Assembly (NCBI GenBank): GCA_030649945.1
Contig: JAUSFE010000052.1
Coordinates: 1 to 64,000, forward strand
Direction: 5' to 3'
DNA from: Dehalococcoidia bacterium
GTDB taxonomy: Bacteria; Chloroflexota; Dehalococcoidia; SM23-28-2; RBG-16-64-32
DNA: 64,000 nucleotides
In this document: piece by piece, positions 52,131 through 60,188 of the stretch
Numbering within the stretch: position 1 is the stretch's first letter
Layout: every line of letters begins with the position of its first letter
Program-made: the position numbers and the translations under genes
The notes under the pieces: model-generated
Told to the model about the DNA's origin: nothing
The model's input: only the letters and a program-made list of their open reading frames with translations
The model's database searches: none

Positions 52131-54257
52131 GTGAGCCCGGCGACGGCGCCATCGCCGAGCGCTCCGGCACTCCTCGCGGCCGCCCTGTGGCGAGCACGCC
52201 GGGGTGAACCTGTCCTGCCGATCTGGTGGACCGATCCCCGTGGGACCTGCGCGTGCCCGAAGAAGGGTACCTGCTCCTCAACCGGCAAGCACCCGCTGAC
52301 TGCTCGTGGGCTCGATGACGCCACCACTGACGAGGATTGTGTCAGAGGCTGGTGGCAGCGATGGCCGAAGGCGAACGTGGCCGTCAGAACGGACGCCGCC
52401 CCTCGAATCGACATCGACCTCGTGGAGGTAGCCGAGGCCCTCGCCACGGACGCGGCTCTTCCACTGACCACCGAGGTTATTCGCACGCCCAGGGGAGGCC
52501 TGCACATAGCGGTCGCGGTGTCCGAGGCGGTCGCTGGCAGAAACCTCGTCCTGAAAGACGGCAGGAAACTGGGAGACCTGAAGGCCAGCCGAGGGTATGT
52601 GCTCGTCCCTCCCAGCCGCATCGGCAACAAGTCCTACGAGACCCTGGGACCAGAGGGCATCAACCCCATGCGGGTCGATCCCCTCGGCTGGCTGGCAAAG
52701 GTGCTGCCGGAGTTCGGCTTTGGGCTGTCCCCCGAGAAGGCGGGCACACGTCAATACACCCAACTCGGAGGCCAGATCCACGAGGGTGACGGCAGGCACA
52801 ATGCACTCGTTTCCTACGCTGGCCGCATCTGGATGGACGGCATGGAGTCCGACACGCTGCTGGAGTTGCTCCAGGTGGTCAACGAGCGCCAATGCCGGCC
52901 GCCACTGCCAGCGCCCGAGCTCAAGGAGATCGCCCGGCACTTCATCGAGCGACGCGACCAGAGTGAAAAACCAACGCTCCGCGTCGTGGACGATCAATTC
53001 GAGCCGGAGTACGTCTCTCCTGACTACTCCTTCGAGCCAGCGAGCGCCAACGCGTTTGTCCAGGAGTTCATACGCTTGCGCGAGGGGACCAACGACGCGC
53101 CGTTGGAGTACGCCGAGGCCCACGCCATCTGCACGCTGGGTGCCATCGCGGGGCCGAGGCTGACGATCCCCGTCCGGCAGAAGCCGCGCCCGATCGCGTG
53201 CAACCTCTTCGTCGTCATCGTGGGTCCCAGCACCATCGCCCGAAAGTCCGACGTCCAGGAGCATACGCACCACCTGCTAAAGGACACTGTGCCCGGCCTC
53301 CTGATCGAGGCACCCGGCTCGTCGGAGGCCCTTATCCAGGACCTCTCCTCCCACCAGGAGACAGGCGGCGTCCTCTTCGTCGACGAGCTCGCCTGGTGGT
53401 TCGCCGCGGCTAAACGGAAGACCTACCTGTCCGAAATGAAGGGCTACGTGATGCGAGCCTACGACGGCTCTCCCTTGAGCCGTCGCAACCGAGCCAAGCT
53501 GCAGAAGGGTCGCGATGGCGTGATGGTCCGGGCGGAGGACGCCGACGTCGCCGATGAGCCGTGCCTGACCATCTTCGGCACGTCCACGCCCGAACGACTC
53601 GCGCAGGTCAGTTCCCGCGAGGATATCGACGACGGCTGGTGGCCGCGCTGGATCATCGTCTGGCCCGAGTCACGGCCGCCGCTCAGGCCGATGGGCCCGC
53701 CAGATGGCGCGATCCTGGAGTTGCGGGCGGGCGTCGCCGCACAGCTACAGAAGGTGGATAAGCGTCTCGCAGACAGCGTTCAGGCGCTCCTCACCCCGCA
53801 GGCGTGGGACGCGGCCAACAAAGTGTTCGAGGCCTTGGAGGCACGCGCCGTCGAGGAGCCCGACGTGGCGGCGTTCATCTCCAGGATGGAGTTGCGTGTC
53901 CTTAAGGTGGCGGCCCTGCTCGCCTTGGTCGACGACCTTGCCGGCAGCGGAAACGTGATCGTCCAGGAGGGGCATGTCGCCGACGCCGACCGCCTGTGCA
54001 CCCGTTGGCTGGCGGACGCCCGACGCTTCGCCGAAAGCGTCGGCCTCAACGAGTTCGAGTACTCCCTCAACCGAGCGTGGCGGGCGCTGATCCGGATGAA
54101 GGGCCGCCGCGGTCCACGCCGGGACATCGCGCGAGCGGCACACGTCCCGGCTCGCGTCCTCGATGAGATTGAGAAGACGCTCGTGGACCGGGGCGCGATC
54201 GAGGTAAGCGAGGCAACCACCAACGGCCGGTCCCAGAAGGTCTGGATGGCGGTGTAG
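52131..54257 (+). CDS. Prim-pol / DUF3987 replication protein of a mobile element
   Basis: 708 residues from GTG 52131. The N-terminal half is a bifunctional primase-polymerase domain: PVLPIWWTDPRG, STGKHPLTARGLDDATTDED, RIDIDLVEVAEAL (acidic pair) and TTEVIRTPRGGLHIAV. A PriCT-like linker follows (RHNALVSYAGRIWMDG; LKEIARHFIERR). The C-terminal DUF3987 region is helicase-like, with VIVGPSTIARKSDVQE (P-loop-like, GPSTARKS type) and LFVDELAWWFAA. A winged-helix-like tail ends the protein. It would start replication of the island. It begins only ~45 bp from the broken end of comM, in sequence with no clear ribosome site, so the element seems tightly packed or truncated there. Confidence 0.85.
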   Translation: MSPATAPSPSAPALLAAALWRARRGEPVLPIWWTDPRGTCACPKKGTCSSTGKHPLTARGLDDATTDEDCVRGWWQRWPKANVAVRTDAAPRIDIDLVEVAEALATDAALPLTTEVIRTPRGGLHIAVAVSEAVAGRNLVLKDGRKLGDLKASRGYVLVPPSRIGNKSYETLGPEGINPMRVDPLGWLAKVLPEFGFGLSPEKAGTRQYTQLGGQIHEGDGRHNALVSYAGRIWMDGMESDTLLELLQVVNERQCRPPLPAPELKEIARHFIERRDQSEKPTLRVVDDQFEPEYVSPDYSFEPASANAFVQEFIRLREGTNDAPLEYAEAHAICTLGAIAGPRLTIPVRQKPRPIACNLFVVIVGPSTIARKSDVQEHTHHLLKDTVPGLLIEAPGSSEALIQDLSSHQETGGVLFVDELAWWFAAAKRKTYLSEMKGYVMRAYDGSPLSRRNRAKLQKGRDGVMVRAEDADVADEPCLTIFGTSTPERLAQVSSREDIDDGWWPRWIIVWPESRPPLRPMGPPDGAILELRAGVAAQLQKVDKRLADSVQALLTPQAWDAANKVFEALEARAVEEPDVAAFISRMELRVLKVAALLALVDDLAGSGNVIVQEGHVADADRLCTRWLADARRFAESVGLNEFEYSLNRAWRALIRMKGRRGPRRDIARAAHVPARVLDEIEKTLVDRGAIEVSEATTNGRSQKVWMAV

Positions 54258-54265
54258 GAGGCTTC

Positions 54266-54354
54266 TGTCACATGTCACATGACACTTCAGTCACCTTTAT
54301 TGTTTACTCTCCCAACCTTTTAAGGGACGGAGTGACACGTGACAGAAGTGACAC
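54266..54354. promoter_or_regulatory. Iteron-like TGTCAC array, candidate replication origin or operator
   Basis: Just after the replication gene, TGTCACATGTCACATGACAC (54266-54285) with GTCAC (54290-54294) is mirrored by AGTGACAC, GTGACAG and AGTGACAC (54331-54354). Between them is an AT-rich stretch (CTTTATTGTTTACTC...CCTTTTAAGG, 54295-54325), unusual in this GC-rich DNA. Arrays of this type beside a replication protein fit an origin; a regulator-binding site for the packaging genes is the alternative. Confidence 0.55.
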
Positions 54355-54462
54355 TCCACGGGGGGGCGGTCTCAATCTCCCCAACCGGCACCCCGCAGCA
54401 CCGTGCGCTCGCAACGCGTGTGCGTGCGCAGGTTTTCGGCGTATTTTCCGGAGGTGTTTCTA

Positions 54463-54948
54463 ATGGGACGACGCGGACCTAGCCCAACGCCCACCCGCCT
54501 GAAGATTCTCGCCGGCAACCCCGGCAAGCGACCCTTGAAGACACGGCGGACTCAGGTGCCGTCCGACAGGGTTGACTGCCCGCAGTGGCTCACGGCCGCG
54601 GCCAAAGCCGAATGGCGACGCCTGGCCCCGCAGCTCACAAGCCGCGGGCTTCTGACACCCCTCGATCGCGCGGCCTTCGCTATGTATTGCCAGGCCTACG
54701 GGCGCTGGCGCGAATGCCTGGCCACCGTCGAGAAGCTCGGTACGGTCTACGTCACGGCCTCTGGACGTGTCCACGAAAGGCCGGAGGTCAAGATGGCGCA
54801 CCAGTACAGCCAGTCGATGCGGGCCTTCGCCGTCGAGTTCGGGATGACGCCGGGGAGCCGGACGCGCATGTCGATCCCGGACGCCGCCGATCCCAACGAG
54901 TGTCCGCGGTGCACGCTGTCGCGGGATCTGTGCGGGTGCTTCGTATGA
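54463..54948 (+). CDS. Phage small terminase subunit, P27 family
   Basis: 161 residues from ATG 54463 with GGAGG 8 bp upstream. MGRRGPSPTPTRLKILAGNP is the classic P27 start, followed by WLTAAAKAEWRRLAPQLTSR, LLTPLDRAAFAMYCQAYGRW and GRVHERPEVKMAHQYSQSMR. Small terminases recognise the packaging site and recruit the large motor subunit. A CPRCTLSRDLCGC zinc-knuckle-like tail is added. No large terminase, portal or capsid gene follows within the window, so it may be a satellite or remnant. It overlaps the next gene by 4 nt (ATGA). Confidence 0.88.
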   Translation: MGRRGPSPTPTRLKILAGNPGKRPLKTRRTQVPSDRVDCPQWLTAAAKAEWRRLAPQLTSRGLLTPLDRAAFAMYCQAYGRWRECLATVEKLGTVYVTASGRVHERPEVKMAHQYSQSMRAFAVEFGMTPGSRTRMSIPDAADPNECPRCTLSRDLCGCFV

Positions 54949-56159
54949 AGAACCAGCTGGCGATCGAACAGGTGGCGATCGACTCCCTCAGGGCAGACGG
55001 CGGCAACCCGCGGCGCATCTCGGACACCGAGCTGGAGTCGTTAACGCGCAGCATCCAGCAGTTCGGCCTGGTCGACCCGGTCATCGCCCGGCGCGAAGAC
55101 AACACCGTCATCGGCGGCCACCAGCGCCTGCTCGCGGCGCGGCGCCTGGGCTTCAAGACCGTGCCGGTCGTCTTCCTCGACATCACGCTGGAGAACGCAC
55201 GCCTCCTCAACCTCGCCCTGAACAAGATCTCCGGCTCCTGGGACCAGGAGCTGCTGGCGCGGCTGCTCTCCGAGCTGGAGCAGATCCCGGATGTCGACCT
55301 GTCGCTGTCGGGCTTTGCCGAGGACGAGATCGCAAAGCTCCTCAAGACTCTGGACGCCCGCGAGAAGCGCGATAGGGCCGAGGACTTTGACTTCGAGGCG
55401 GCGTGGGCTGCGGCAAAGGCCGCTCCTGGCGTTGAGCGGGGCGACGTGTGGCAGCTGGGCGACCATCGCATCATGGTGGGCGATTCCACCCAGAAGGCCG
55501 ACGTTGAGGCCCTGATGGCCGGACAGACGGCATCGCTGATGGTCACGGACCCGCCGTACGGCGTGGCGTACGAAACCGAGGGCAAGAACCCCCGCTGGCG
55601 CAAGGACAAGCGTCCCATAGCCAACGACGACCTCGGCAAGGACCAGGCCGCGTTCTGGACGGACGCGTTCCGCCACTGGCCGCTGGACGGCGACGCCTAC
55701 GTCTTCAGCCCCTCCGGGCCTCTCATCTCGACGCTGTGCGCCTCCATCGAGGCCGCCGGCATCGCCCACCACCAGTGGCTCATCTGGGTGAAGCACCAGC
55801 TTGTGCTCGGCCGCAGCCACTACCACTACCGGCATGAGCACGTGTTCTACGGCTGGAAGGGGAAGACCAGCTGGAACGGCTCGCGCAAGGAGGACTCGGT
55901 CTGGGAGGAGGAGCGGCCGATGGCGTCGCCCGAGCACCCGACGATGAAGCCGGTGCCGCTTTGCGAGCGGGCCATCGAGAACAGCAGCCAGCTGAACGGG
56001 TTGGTGATCGACCCCTTCCTCGGCTCCGGAACGACGCTGATCGCGGCCGAGCGGACGGGCCGGCGCTGCTACGGGATGGAGATCGACCCGCATTATTGCA
56101 GGCTGATCATGGCACGCTGGGAGGCGTTTAGTGGTGGGAAAGTGGAGCGAGCGGCCTAG
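54945..56159 (+). CDS. ParB-like domain fused to DNA methyltransferase
   Basis: 404 residues from ATG 54945, overlapping the terminase stop. Residues 1-130 are a ParB/Srx-type domain (LESLTRSIQQFGLVDPVIAR, TVIGGHQRLLAARRLGFKTV). A methyltransferase follows: DVWQLGDHRIMVGDSTQ, the catalytic MVTDPPYGVAYE (DPPY, adenine or N4-cytosine type), HPTMKPVPLCERAI and the SAM motif VIDPFLGSGTTLIAAERTGR, with ARWEAFSGGKVERAA at the end. Such fusions are common on phages and modify or protect DNA; the recognition site is unknown. No restriction enzyme is next to it. Confidence 0.92.
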   Translation: MKNQLAIEQVAIDSLRADGGNPRRISDTELESLTRSIQQFGLVDPVIARREDNTVIGGHQRLLAARRLGFKTVPVVFLDITLENARLLNLALNKISGSWDQELLARLLSELEQIPDVDLSLSGFAEDEIAKLLKTLDAREKRDRAEDFDFEAAWAAAKAAPGVERGDVWQLGDHRIMVGDSTQKADVEALMAGQTASLMVTDPPYGVAYETEGKNPRWRKDKRPIANDDLGKDQAAFWTDAFRHWPLDGDAYVFSPSGPLISTLCASIEAAGIAHHQWLIWVKHQLVLGRSHYHYRHEHVFYGWKGKTSWNGSRKEDSVWEEERPMASPEHPTMKPVPLCERAIENSSQLNGLVIDPFLGSGTTLIAAERTGRRCYGMEIDPHYCRLIMARWEAFSGGKVERAA

Positions 56160-56171
56160 ATGAGTCGTCTC

Positions 56172-56387
56172 CTAAGCGACGACCTCGTAGCCCTGCCGCT
56201 CCAAATGGGCGGCATCAGCGGGTGTGACGACCCAGTGCTGATCGTCGTCACCGAGGACAACCAACCAAATCTTGGTGCAGCGGCAGCGGAAGCTAAGGGC
56301 GGTGCCAAGGGTGTTGAACTTGAACATTGTCATTCTGGTCTCCTCGTCGGTGCCGTCGTCGTAGGTGATCTCGATCTTCGCCTTCAT
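56172..56387 (-). CDS. Small hypothetical protein
   Basis: 71 residues (MKAKIEITYDDGTDEETRMT), preceded by AAGGAGA. The first half is beta-rich and acidic; CRCTKIWLVVL and DDDQHWVVTPADAAHLERQG follow. It is oriented against its neighbours and lies between a methyltransferase gene and a fragment of a second one. Function unknown. Confidence 0.55.
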   Translation of the reverse strand: MKAKIEITYDDGTDEETRMTMFKFNTLGTALSFRCRCTKIWLVVLGDDDQHWVVTPADAAHLERQGYEVVA

Positions 56388-56463
56388 CTCGGTCTCCTTG
56401 CACGAGCATTACTCACTCTACCCGCCGGGGAAGTCAAGTCGTACCGCCGCCAATCTCAACCTC

Positions 56464-56538
56464 GATCGACACTATTGTGCGTTAGTGCTGCGGCGCTGGG
56501 AGGCTTTCTCCGGCGAGAAGGCACGGAGGGCCGATTGA
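56464..56538 (+). pseudogene. C-terminal remnant of a second DNA methyltransferase
   Basis: Codons from 56464 to the TGA at 56538 read DRHYCALVLRRWEAFSGEKA and RRAD. This mirrors the tail of the ParB-methyltransferase (DPHYCRLIMARWEAFSGGKV and ERAA), about 380 bp earlier, but with clear DNA divergence. So it is an old duplicate or a different methyltransferase rather than a recent copy. Nothing further upstream is in frame. Confidence 0.7.
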
Positions 56539-56739
56539 TGCGGCGCGCACTCGCCAGTCGGTCTATAATCCGGACGGGTCCCTTGAGATACGGCCGGGCA
56601 TCCCCGCCCGGCCTGGAGTACCCCCTCCTCACGGCTCAAGGGGCCTCTTGCTATTCCTCGCGGAATCATCCGCGTGACCGCTTGACTTCGTTCCCCGACA
56701 GAGTGAGTAGTGCGAGCACCAAAGAAAGGAGGTGCTCGG
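56539..56739. other. Intergenic segment before the RAMA-domain gene
   Basis: No gene supported. A TATAAT hexamer at 56562-56567 would suit the following gene, but no -35 sits at proper spacing. A GAATCATCCGCG palindrome-like stretch occurs near 56663. Confidence 0.35.
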
Positions 56740-57177
56740 ATGAGCATCGAAAACAGGGACCTGAAGCCAGGGACGAAACTCCTGGCGCGCTACAAGAAGC
56801 AGGAGTACGCCTGCGAGGTCGTCAAGACCGGGGACGTCATCCGCTACCGGCTGGAGGATGGTCAGGAGTTCAAGAGCCTGTCCTCGGCGGGCAGTTCGGT
56901 GATGGGCGGATCAGCCTGCAACGGCTGGCGCTTCTGGAGCGTGGCGGGCGAGGAGCCAGTGAAGCCCGCCAAGAAGGCCAACAAAGCCGGGGAGCAGCCG
57001 AAGCCCGCCACGAACCCGCGCAAGGCCAAGGCCCCGAAGCCGAGCAGCGGCTTCAGGCGGCTGGAGGACGGCCGCTTCTGGTGCGACGCCTGCGCGGACG
57101 CCTTCACGGCGCCCCAGGGCGTGGAGCCGATCGGCTGCCCCCAGGGCCACGAGCCGGGGCAGGCGACCGCCGGCTAG
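56740..57177 (+). CDS. RAMA-domain protein with C-terminal zinc ribbon
   Basis: 145 residues from ATG 56740 with AAAGGAGG upstream. LKPGTKLLARYKKQEYACEV, VIRYRLEDGQEFKSLSSAGS and VMGGSACNGWRFWSV match the RAMA (restriction adenine methylase associated) fold. A Lys/Pro linker follows, and a C-terminal zinc ribbon (FWCDACADAF and GCPQGH). RAMA domains are thought to read or accompany modified DNA. A link to the upstream methyltransferase is plausible but inferred. Confidence 0.75.
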   Translation: MSIENRDLKPGTKLLARYKKQEYACEVVKTGDVIRYRLEDGQEFKSLSSAGSSVMGGSACNGWRFWSVAGEEPVKPAKKANKAGEQPKPATNPRKAKAPKPSSGFRRLEDGRFWCDACADAFTAPQGVEPIGCPQGHEPGQATAG

Positions 57178-57205
57178 GCGTTAGCCGACAACCGAATAAT
57201 GAGCA

Positions 57206-57228
57206 CAGCAGGCCCCTCCGGGGGTCTG
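57206..57228 (+). terminator. Hairpin downstream of the RAMA gene
   Basis: GCAGGCCCC (57206-57214) pairs with GGGGGTCTGC (57218-57227) around a 3-nt loop, with one mismatch. There is no T run after it, so it is a stabilising hairpin or weak terminator. Confidence 0.4.
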
Positions 57229-57277
57229 CCTGCGTGTTCGGGCCAGCAGCCCCCCTTGCCAGCAGAGGTGGCCTCTA

Positions 57278-57667
57278 GTGGCCAAACGAGCCTGCAGCAC
57301 CGCCAACGAAGACGGTGACCGCTGCCAGGCACCGCCGCTCCATGACGGCGACTTCTGCCTGATGCACTCCCCCGAGCATGCCGAGGAGGTGGCGGAGGCG
57401 AGGCGGCTCGGCGGGCTCCGCCGGCGGCGGGAAAAGACCGTCGCAGTCGCCTACGACCTGGAGGGGTTGGGTACCGTCGATCAGATCCGGCGGCTGATTG
57501 AGATAGCGGCTCTCGACGCGCTGGGTCTGGAGAACTCGGTGGCGCGTTCGCGCACTCTGGCCTACCTCGCCCAGGTCGCCCTCAAGGCGCTGGAGATCTC
57601 GGACTTCGCGGACCGCGTCGCTGCCCTGGAGGCCGCAATCGGGCCGCGGCTCATGAGGAAGCGATGA
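57278..57667 (+). CDS. Small zinc-finger protein of mobile elements
   Basis: 129 residues from GTG 57278. The N-terminus (CSTANEDGDRCQAPPLHDGD then FCLMHSPEH) gives a C-x9-C-x10-C-x2-H zinc site of the kind found in phage and island proteins. The rest is helical and charged (ARRLGGLRRRREKTV, VDQIRRLIEIAALDALGLEN, VARSRTLAYLAQVALKALEI). It resembles packaging or accessory proteins of this type, but the role is unknown. Its end overlaps the next gene by 4 nt (ATGA). Confidence 0.65.
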   Translation: MAKRACSTANEDGDRCQAPPLHDGDFCLMHSPEHAEEVAEARRLGGLRRRREKTVAVAYDLEGLGTVDQIRRLIEIAALDALGLENSVARSRTLAYLAQVALKALEISDFADRVAALEAAIGPRLMRKR

Positions 57668-58263
57668 GCGGGGCCCAGCGGCTGGACAAGATCTACCCCG
57701 CGCTCACGGCCAGGGAGCGCGCCCTGCTGGTGCTCCAAGCCTGGCAGGATGACACCGATGAAGACCGCCTCGTGCGGAGCACCATGCCTGCGGCGCAGGT
57801 GACGGACTTCAACCGCTACATCGAGTTGATGAACGCCACGAACCAGAAGATCGGCGTGTTCATTCTTGCGGTGCGTCTTCTCGTCGATCACCTGAGCCTC
57901 CGCTTTGGCTGGCTGCTGACCGTACTGCTGTTGGGGGCGGAGGTGAAGGAAGAGTGCCGCAGGCGTTCCCGCGTTGACGATCTCTGGGAAATCCACGTGA
58001 AGGCCCTCCGGAATGGCATCACGAAGCGGTGGACGGAGCTTCGCTCGGCGGAGGAAGTGCTGAACGAGATCGGCCAACAGTTTGAAGTCGAGGACCCGAC
58101 CATCCCGAGCCTCCGCGAAGTAGTGGAGTCCATTCGGGGAGACTTGCTGGAGCTGCGGGAGAAGGGTGGACCTTACTTGGGCGACCTCGACCTTCCCGGG
58201 CCCGACGAAGAGCTGACCAAGCAGTTGCGGGAGCTCGCCGACCTCCCCGACTCAGCAGATTGA
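57664..58263 (+). CDS. Hypothetical helical protein coupled to the zinc-finger gene
   Basis: 199 residues, mostly helical (LTARERALLVLQAWQDDTDE). One hydrophobic helix (GWLLTVLLLGAEV, about residues 80-95) may be buried rather than membrane. An acidic, Pro-rich C-terminus follows (LDLPGPDEELTKQLRELADL). The overlapping start with the previous gene means they work together. I recognise no family. Confidence 0.6.
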   Translation: MSGAQRLDKIYPALTARERALLVLQAWQDDTDEDRLVRSTMPAAQVTDFNRYIELMNATNQKIGVFILAVRLLVDHLSLRFGWLLTVLLLGAEVKEECRRRSRVDDLWEIHVKALRNGITKRWTELRSAEEVLNEIGQQFEVEDPTIPSLREVVESIRGDLLELREKGGPYLGDLDLPGPDEELTKQLRELADLPDSAD

Positions 58264-58270
58264 CGCTTGA

Positions 58271-58420
58271 TCAGTCGAATACGCCCAGGGCCGTCGCCGT
58301 GACGAAGAGGGCGAATGAGGCTGCCCCGCCGACCAGCACGAGGAAGTCTCCGAAGACAAGCGCAAGCGTCAGGCCCACGGAGAGACAGAGGATACCCAAG
58401 ACGAGGCCGACCCCACGCAT
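58271..58420 (-). CDS. Very small two-span membrane protein
   Basis: 49 residues from ATG 58420 (MRGVGLVLGILCLSVGLTLA), almost wholly hydrophobic with two spans separated by VFGDFLVLVGG. The longer frame upstream has no membrane or domain signal and is not used. It could be a small phage membrane protein such as a holin-like spanner; this is a guess from size and hydropathy alone. Confidence 0.45.
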   Translation of the reverse strand: MRGVGLVLGILCLSVGLTLALVFGDFLVLVGGAASFALFVTATALGVFD

Positions 58421-58464
58421 GCCCGGATTATAGCGAGTACTCTTGTTCCTCTGTGCCGCCGCTG

Positions 58465-59103
58465 CTATCTGGCCGAGCCCTTCGCCCGCACCCGGAGCAA
58501 CGCCACCGCGTTCAGGTGGTCCTTCATCGGGATCAGAGCGGGGCCGAGCCGGGGCCAGTACCTGACGGGCAGCGCTCGCATGGCCTCCCTTTGACAGTCG
58601 CTTACCGCCCCGCAGAACGCCAGCCTCGCAATGGTCGACGGCCATCGCGGCGGGATCTCAGCCCCGCACCAGGCGCACCCCCGGACGACCGTCTTGCGGC
58701 AGGACCGGCTGCAGATCGGGCCGCGCCGGCCCTGCTTGACCGGCCGCCGCAAAAACGCTTCGTAGCTGCTGCGCCATCTCTGGAACCGCCTCCCACAATT
58801 GGCGCACGTCAGCGTCACTCTCCCGGCCCTTACGCGGCAGGCGTAGCATTGGTCCGTCTTCCTGTAGAGCAGCGGCTTCCCGCACGCAGTGCAGTGTCTT
58901 AGTTCGGGGCGCCTGAGCGCCAGCCCCAGCTCCAGCATCGCCGCGCGCAACGTCACCTGGCTGGTCCCGACGGCAACCGCGAGCGGTCGCGCCTCGCCCC
59001 ATCTGACCTCGCGCCGCTCGCCCAGTTCGACAAGCAGCCGGGCCTTGACCTCCTCGCGACTCGCGCGGGGCATCGGTGCCTTTGGTGCCACGCCGTCTAT
59101 CAT
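58465..59103 (-). CDS. Multi-zinc-ribbon protein with helix-turn-helix
   Basis: 212 residues. The N-terminal ~70 residues are helical with an HTH-like segment (ARPLAVAVGTSQVTLRAAML). Paired cysteines follow: CTACGKPL with CYACRVRA, CANCGRRF with CSRSCRKT, and CAWCGAE with CGAVSDCQ. These would hold three zinc atoms. It looks like a DNA-binding protein of the island. The exact function is unknown. Confidence 0.6.
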   Translation of the reverse strand: MIDGVAPKAPMPRASREEVKARLLVELGERREVRWGEARPLAVAVGTSQVTLRAAMLELGLALRRPELRHCTACGKPLLYRKTDQCYACRVRAGRVTLTCANCGRRFQRWRSSYEAFLRRPVKQGRRGPICSRSCRKTVVRGCAWCGAEIPPRWPSTIARLAFCGAVSDCQREAMRALPVRYWPRLGPALIPMKDHLNAVALLRVRAKGSAR

Positions 59104-59174
59104 GATCGCCCCAGTAATCCACTAGCATAAGAGATCAAGGACTGCCGCCCAATCCTAGGAGGAGATGCGACCAA

Positions 59175-59438
59175 ATGAGCGATCACGAAGCCCGAATACG
59201 AGATGTTGTTTGGCAACACATCTTGGCGGTCACCGATCCCGGGGCGGACCCTCGCACTGAATTCTCGCATGGCCTGATCATCGGCATCACCCTTAGCGGT
59301 TCAGATCCAGACCTGGCGAAGCGAGTGCTTCATGCCCTGATCCTGGACAAACATCTGCAGATCACGGCGAAGGCGGATCAGTTCGCCGCCGCGCTGCGAC
59401 AAACCCTAGGGTTAAATCCTGAAGATCAGAGCCAGTGA
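59175..59438 (+). CDS. Hypothetical small protein
   Basis: 87 residues (MSDHEARIRDVVWQHILAVT), helical, with TEFSHGLIIGITLSGSDPDL in the middle. AGGAGGAG lies about 11 bp upstream. No family recognised. Codon use is less GC-rich than in the chromosomal part, in line with the island. Confidence 0.55.
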   Translation: MSDHEARIRDVVWQHILAVTDPGADPRTEFSHGLIIGITLSGSDPDLAKRVLHALILDKHLQITAKADQFAAALRQTLGLNPEDQSQ

Positions 59439-59564
59439 ACCGTGTGACACTAACGCGGGTTAGGGCCCAATCACCTACAGTCGGCGGCGAGAAGACTGGT
59501 GCCAACAACCTCGCCGTTGCAAGTCCGACGATGAGGAACGGCAACGACACACCCCCGTTAACTG

Positions 59565-60188
59565 CTAGGGTGCCGTAACTCGCTCGGGGCAACTCAGCGG
59601 ACCGATATCACAGAACCTGCACTCGTTTTCGCTTGGTGCCTTGTGAGGATGCGTATCAGATTCCAATACGTCGAGGAAGTAGTTGAAGTCCTTCTCGAAA
59701 TCGGAACCCACGGCGCTCGGTGGAATACCCACGGAACGACTCTCGTAGACTACCTGGCCGGCCAACGTCCTGCTTGCGAACTCGGGCCTCGCGATTGGGA
59801 GGCAGTACATGTAAATCATGACTTGGATCTGGTCGGATGCACGCGGTTGCCCCGTCTTGGCGTCATGAACGGTAAGGGTGTTTCCGGAGAAACTAACGAG
59901 GTCCGGTTTGCCGCTGAGGACTAGCCCGCTATTAGGCCGCTCGTAGTAGAATTGCGCTTGCCCTTCGACGAGGACTTCGTCTCCCGCCTGCTGCCTCTGA
60001 AGTCGAATTTCCCGGAGGAGCCGCGTGTGCCTAATATTCCAAGTCGCGAGATCGAAGTCGCTCGGTGCCTTGTCGTAGGCTTGATAATGACTCCGAAACC
60101 AAGGTGCCCACTCGCAAGAGATCTCGCCGCTCATCAGCTTGGAAAGCCACGTCACCCAGACGAACGGACTGTTGCGCTTCTCTGCCAT
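59565..60188 (-). CDS. Cas4/RecB-like PD-(D/E)XK nuclease with Fe-S cysteines
   Basis: 207 residues from ATG 60188, GGAGG 5 bp upstream. Nuclease motifs: GKPDLVSFSGNTLTVHDAKT (D, then DxK) and DQIQVMIYMYCLP (the Gln motif). An early cysteine (SGEISCEWAPWF, about residue 25) and three late ones (ECRFCDIGPLSC, near the C-terminus) match the four-cysteine [4Fe-4S] arrangement of Cas4 and AddB-like exonucleases. No cas genes or CRISPR array are near, so a role in the island's own recombination or replication is more likely. Confidence 0.8.
   Translation of the reverse strand: MAEKRNSPFVWVTWLSKLMSGEISCEWAPWFRSHYQAYDKAPSDFDLATWNIRHTRLLREIRLQRQQAGDEVLVEGQAQFYYERPNSGLVLSGKPDLVSFSGNTLTVHDAKTGQPRASDQIQVMIYMYCLPIARPEFASRTLAGQVVYESRSVGIPPSAVGSDFEKDFNYFLDVLESDTHPHKAPSENECRFCDIGPLSCPERVTAP

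Noticed and set aside
52105-52630. Continuous 340-residue minus-strand ComM-like frame
   Set aside because: Only the part left of about 52088 resembles ComM; the rest is the antisense of the prim-pol gene.
58421-58645. N-terminal extension of the 49-residue membrane protein
   Set aside because: The added residues are low-complexity and lack a start signal.
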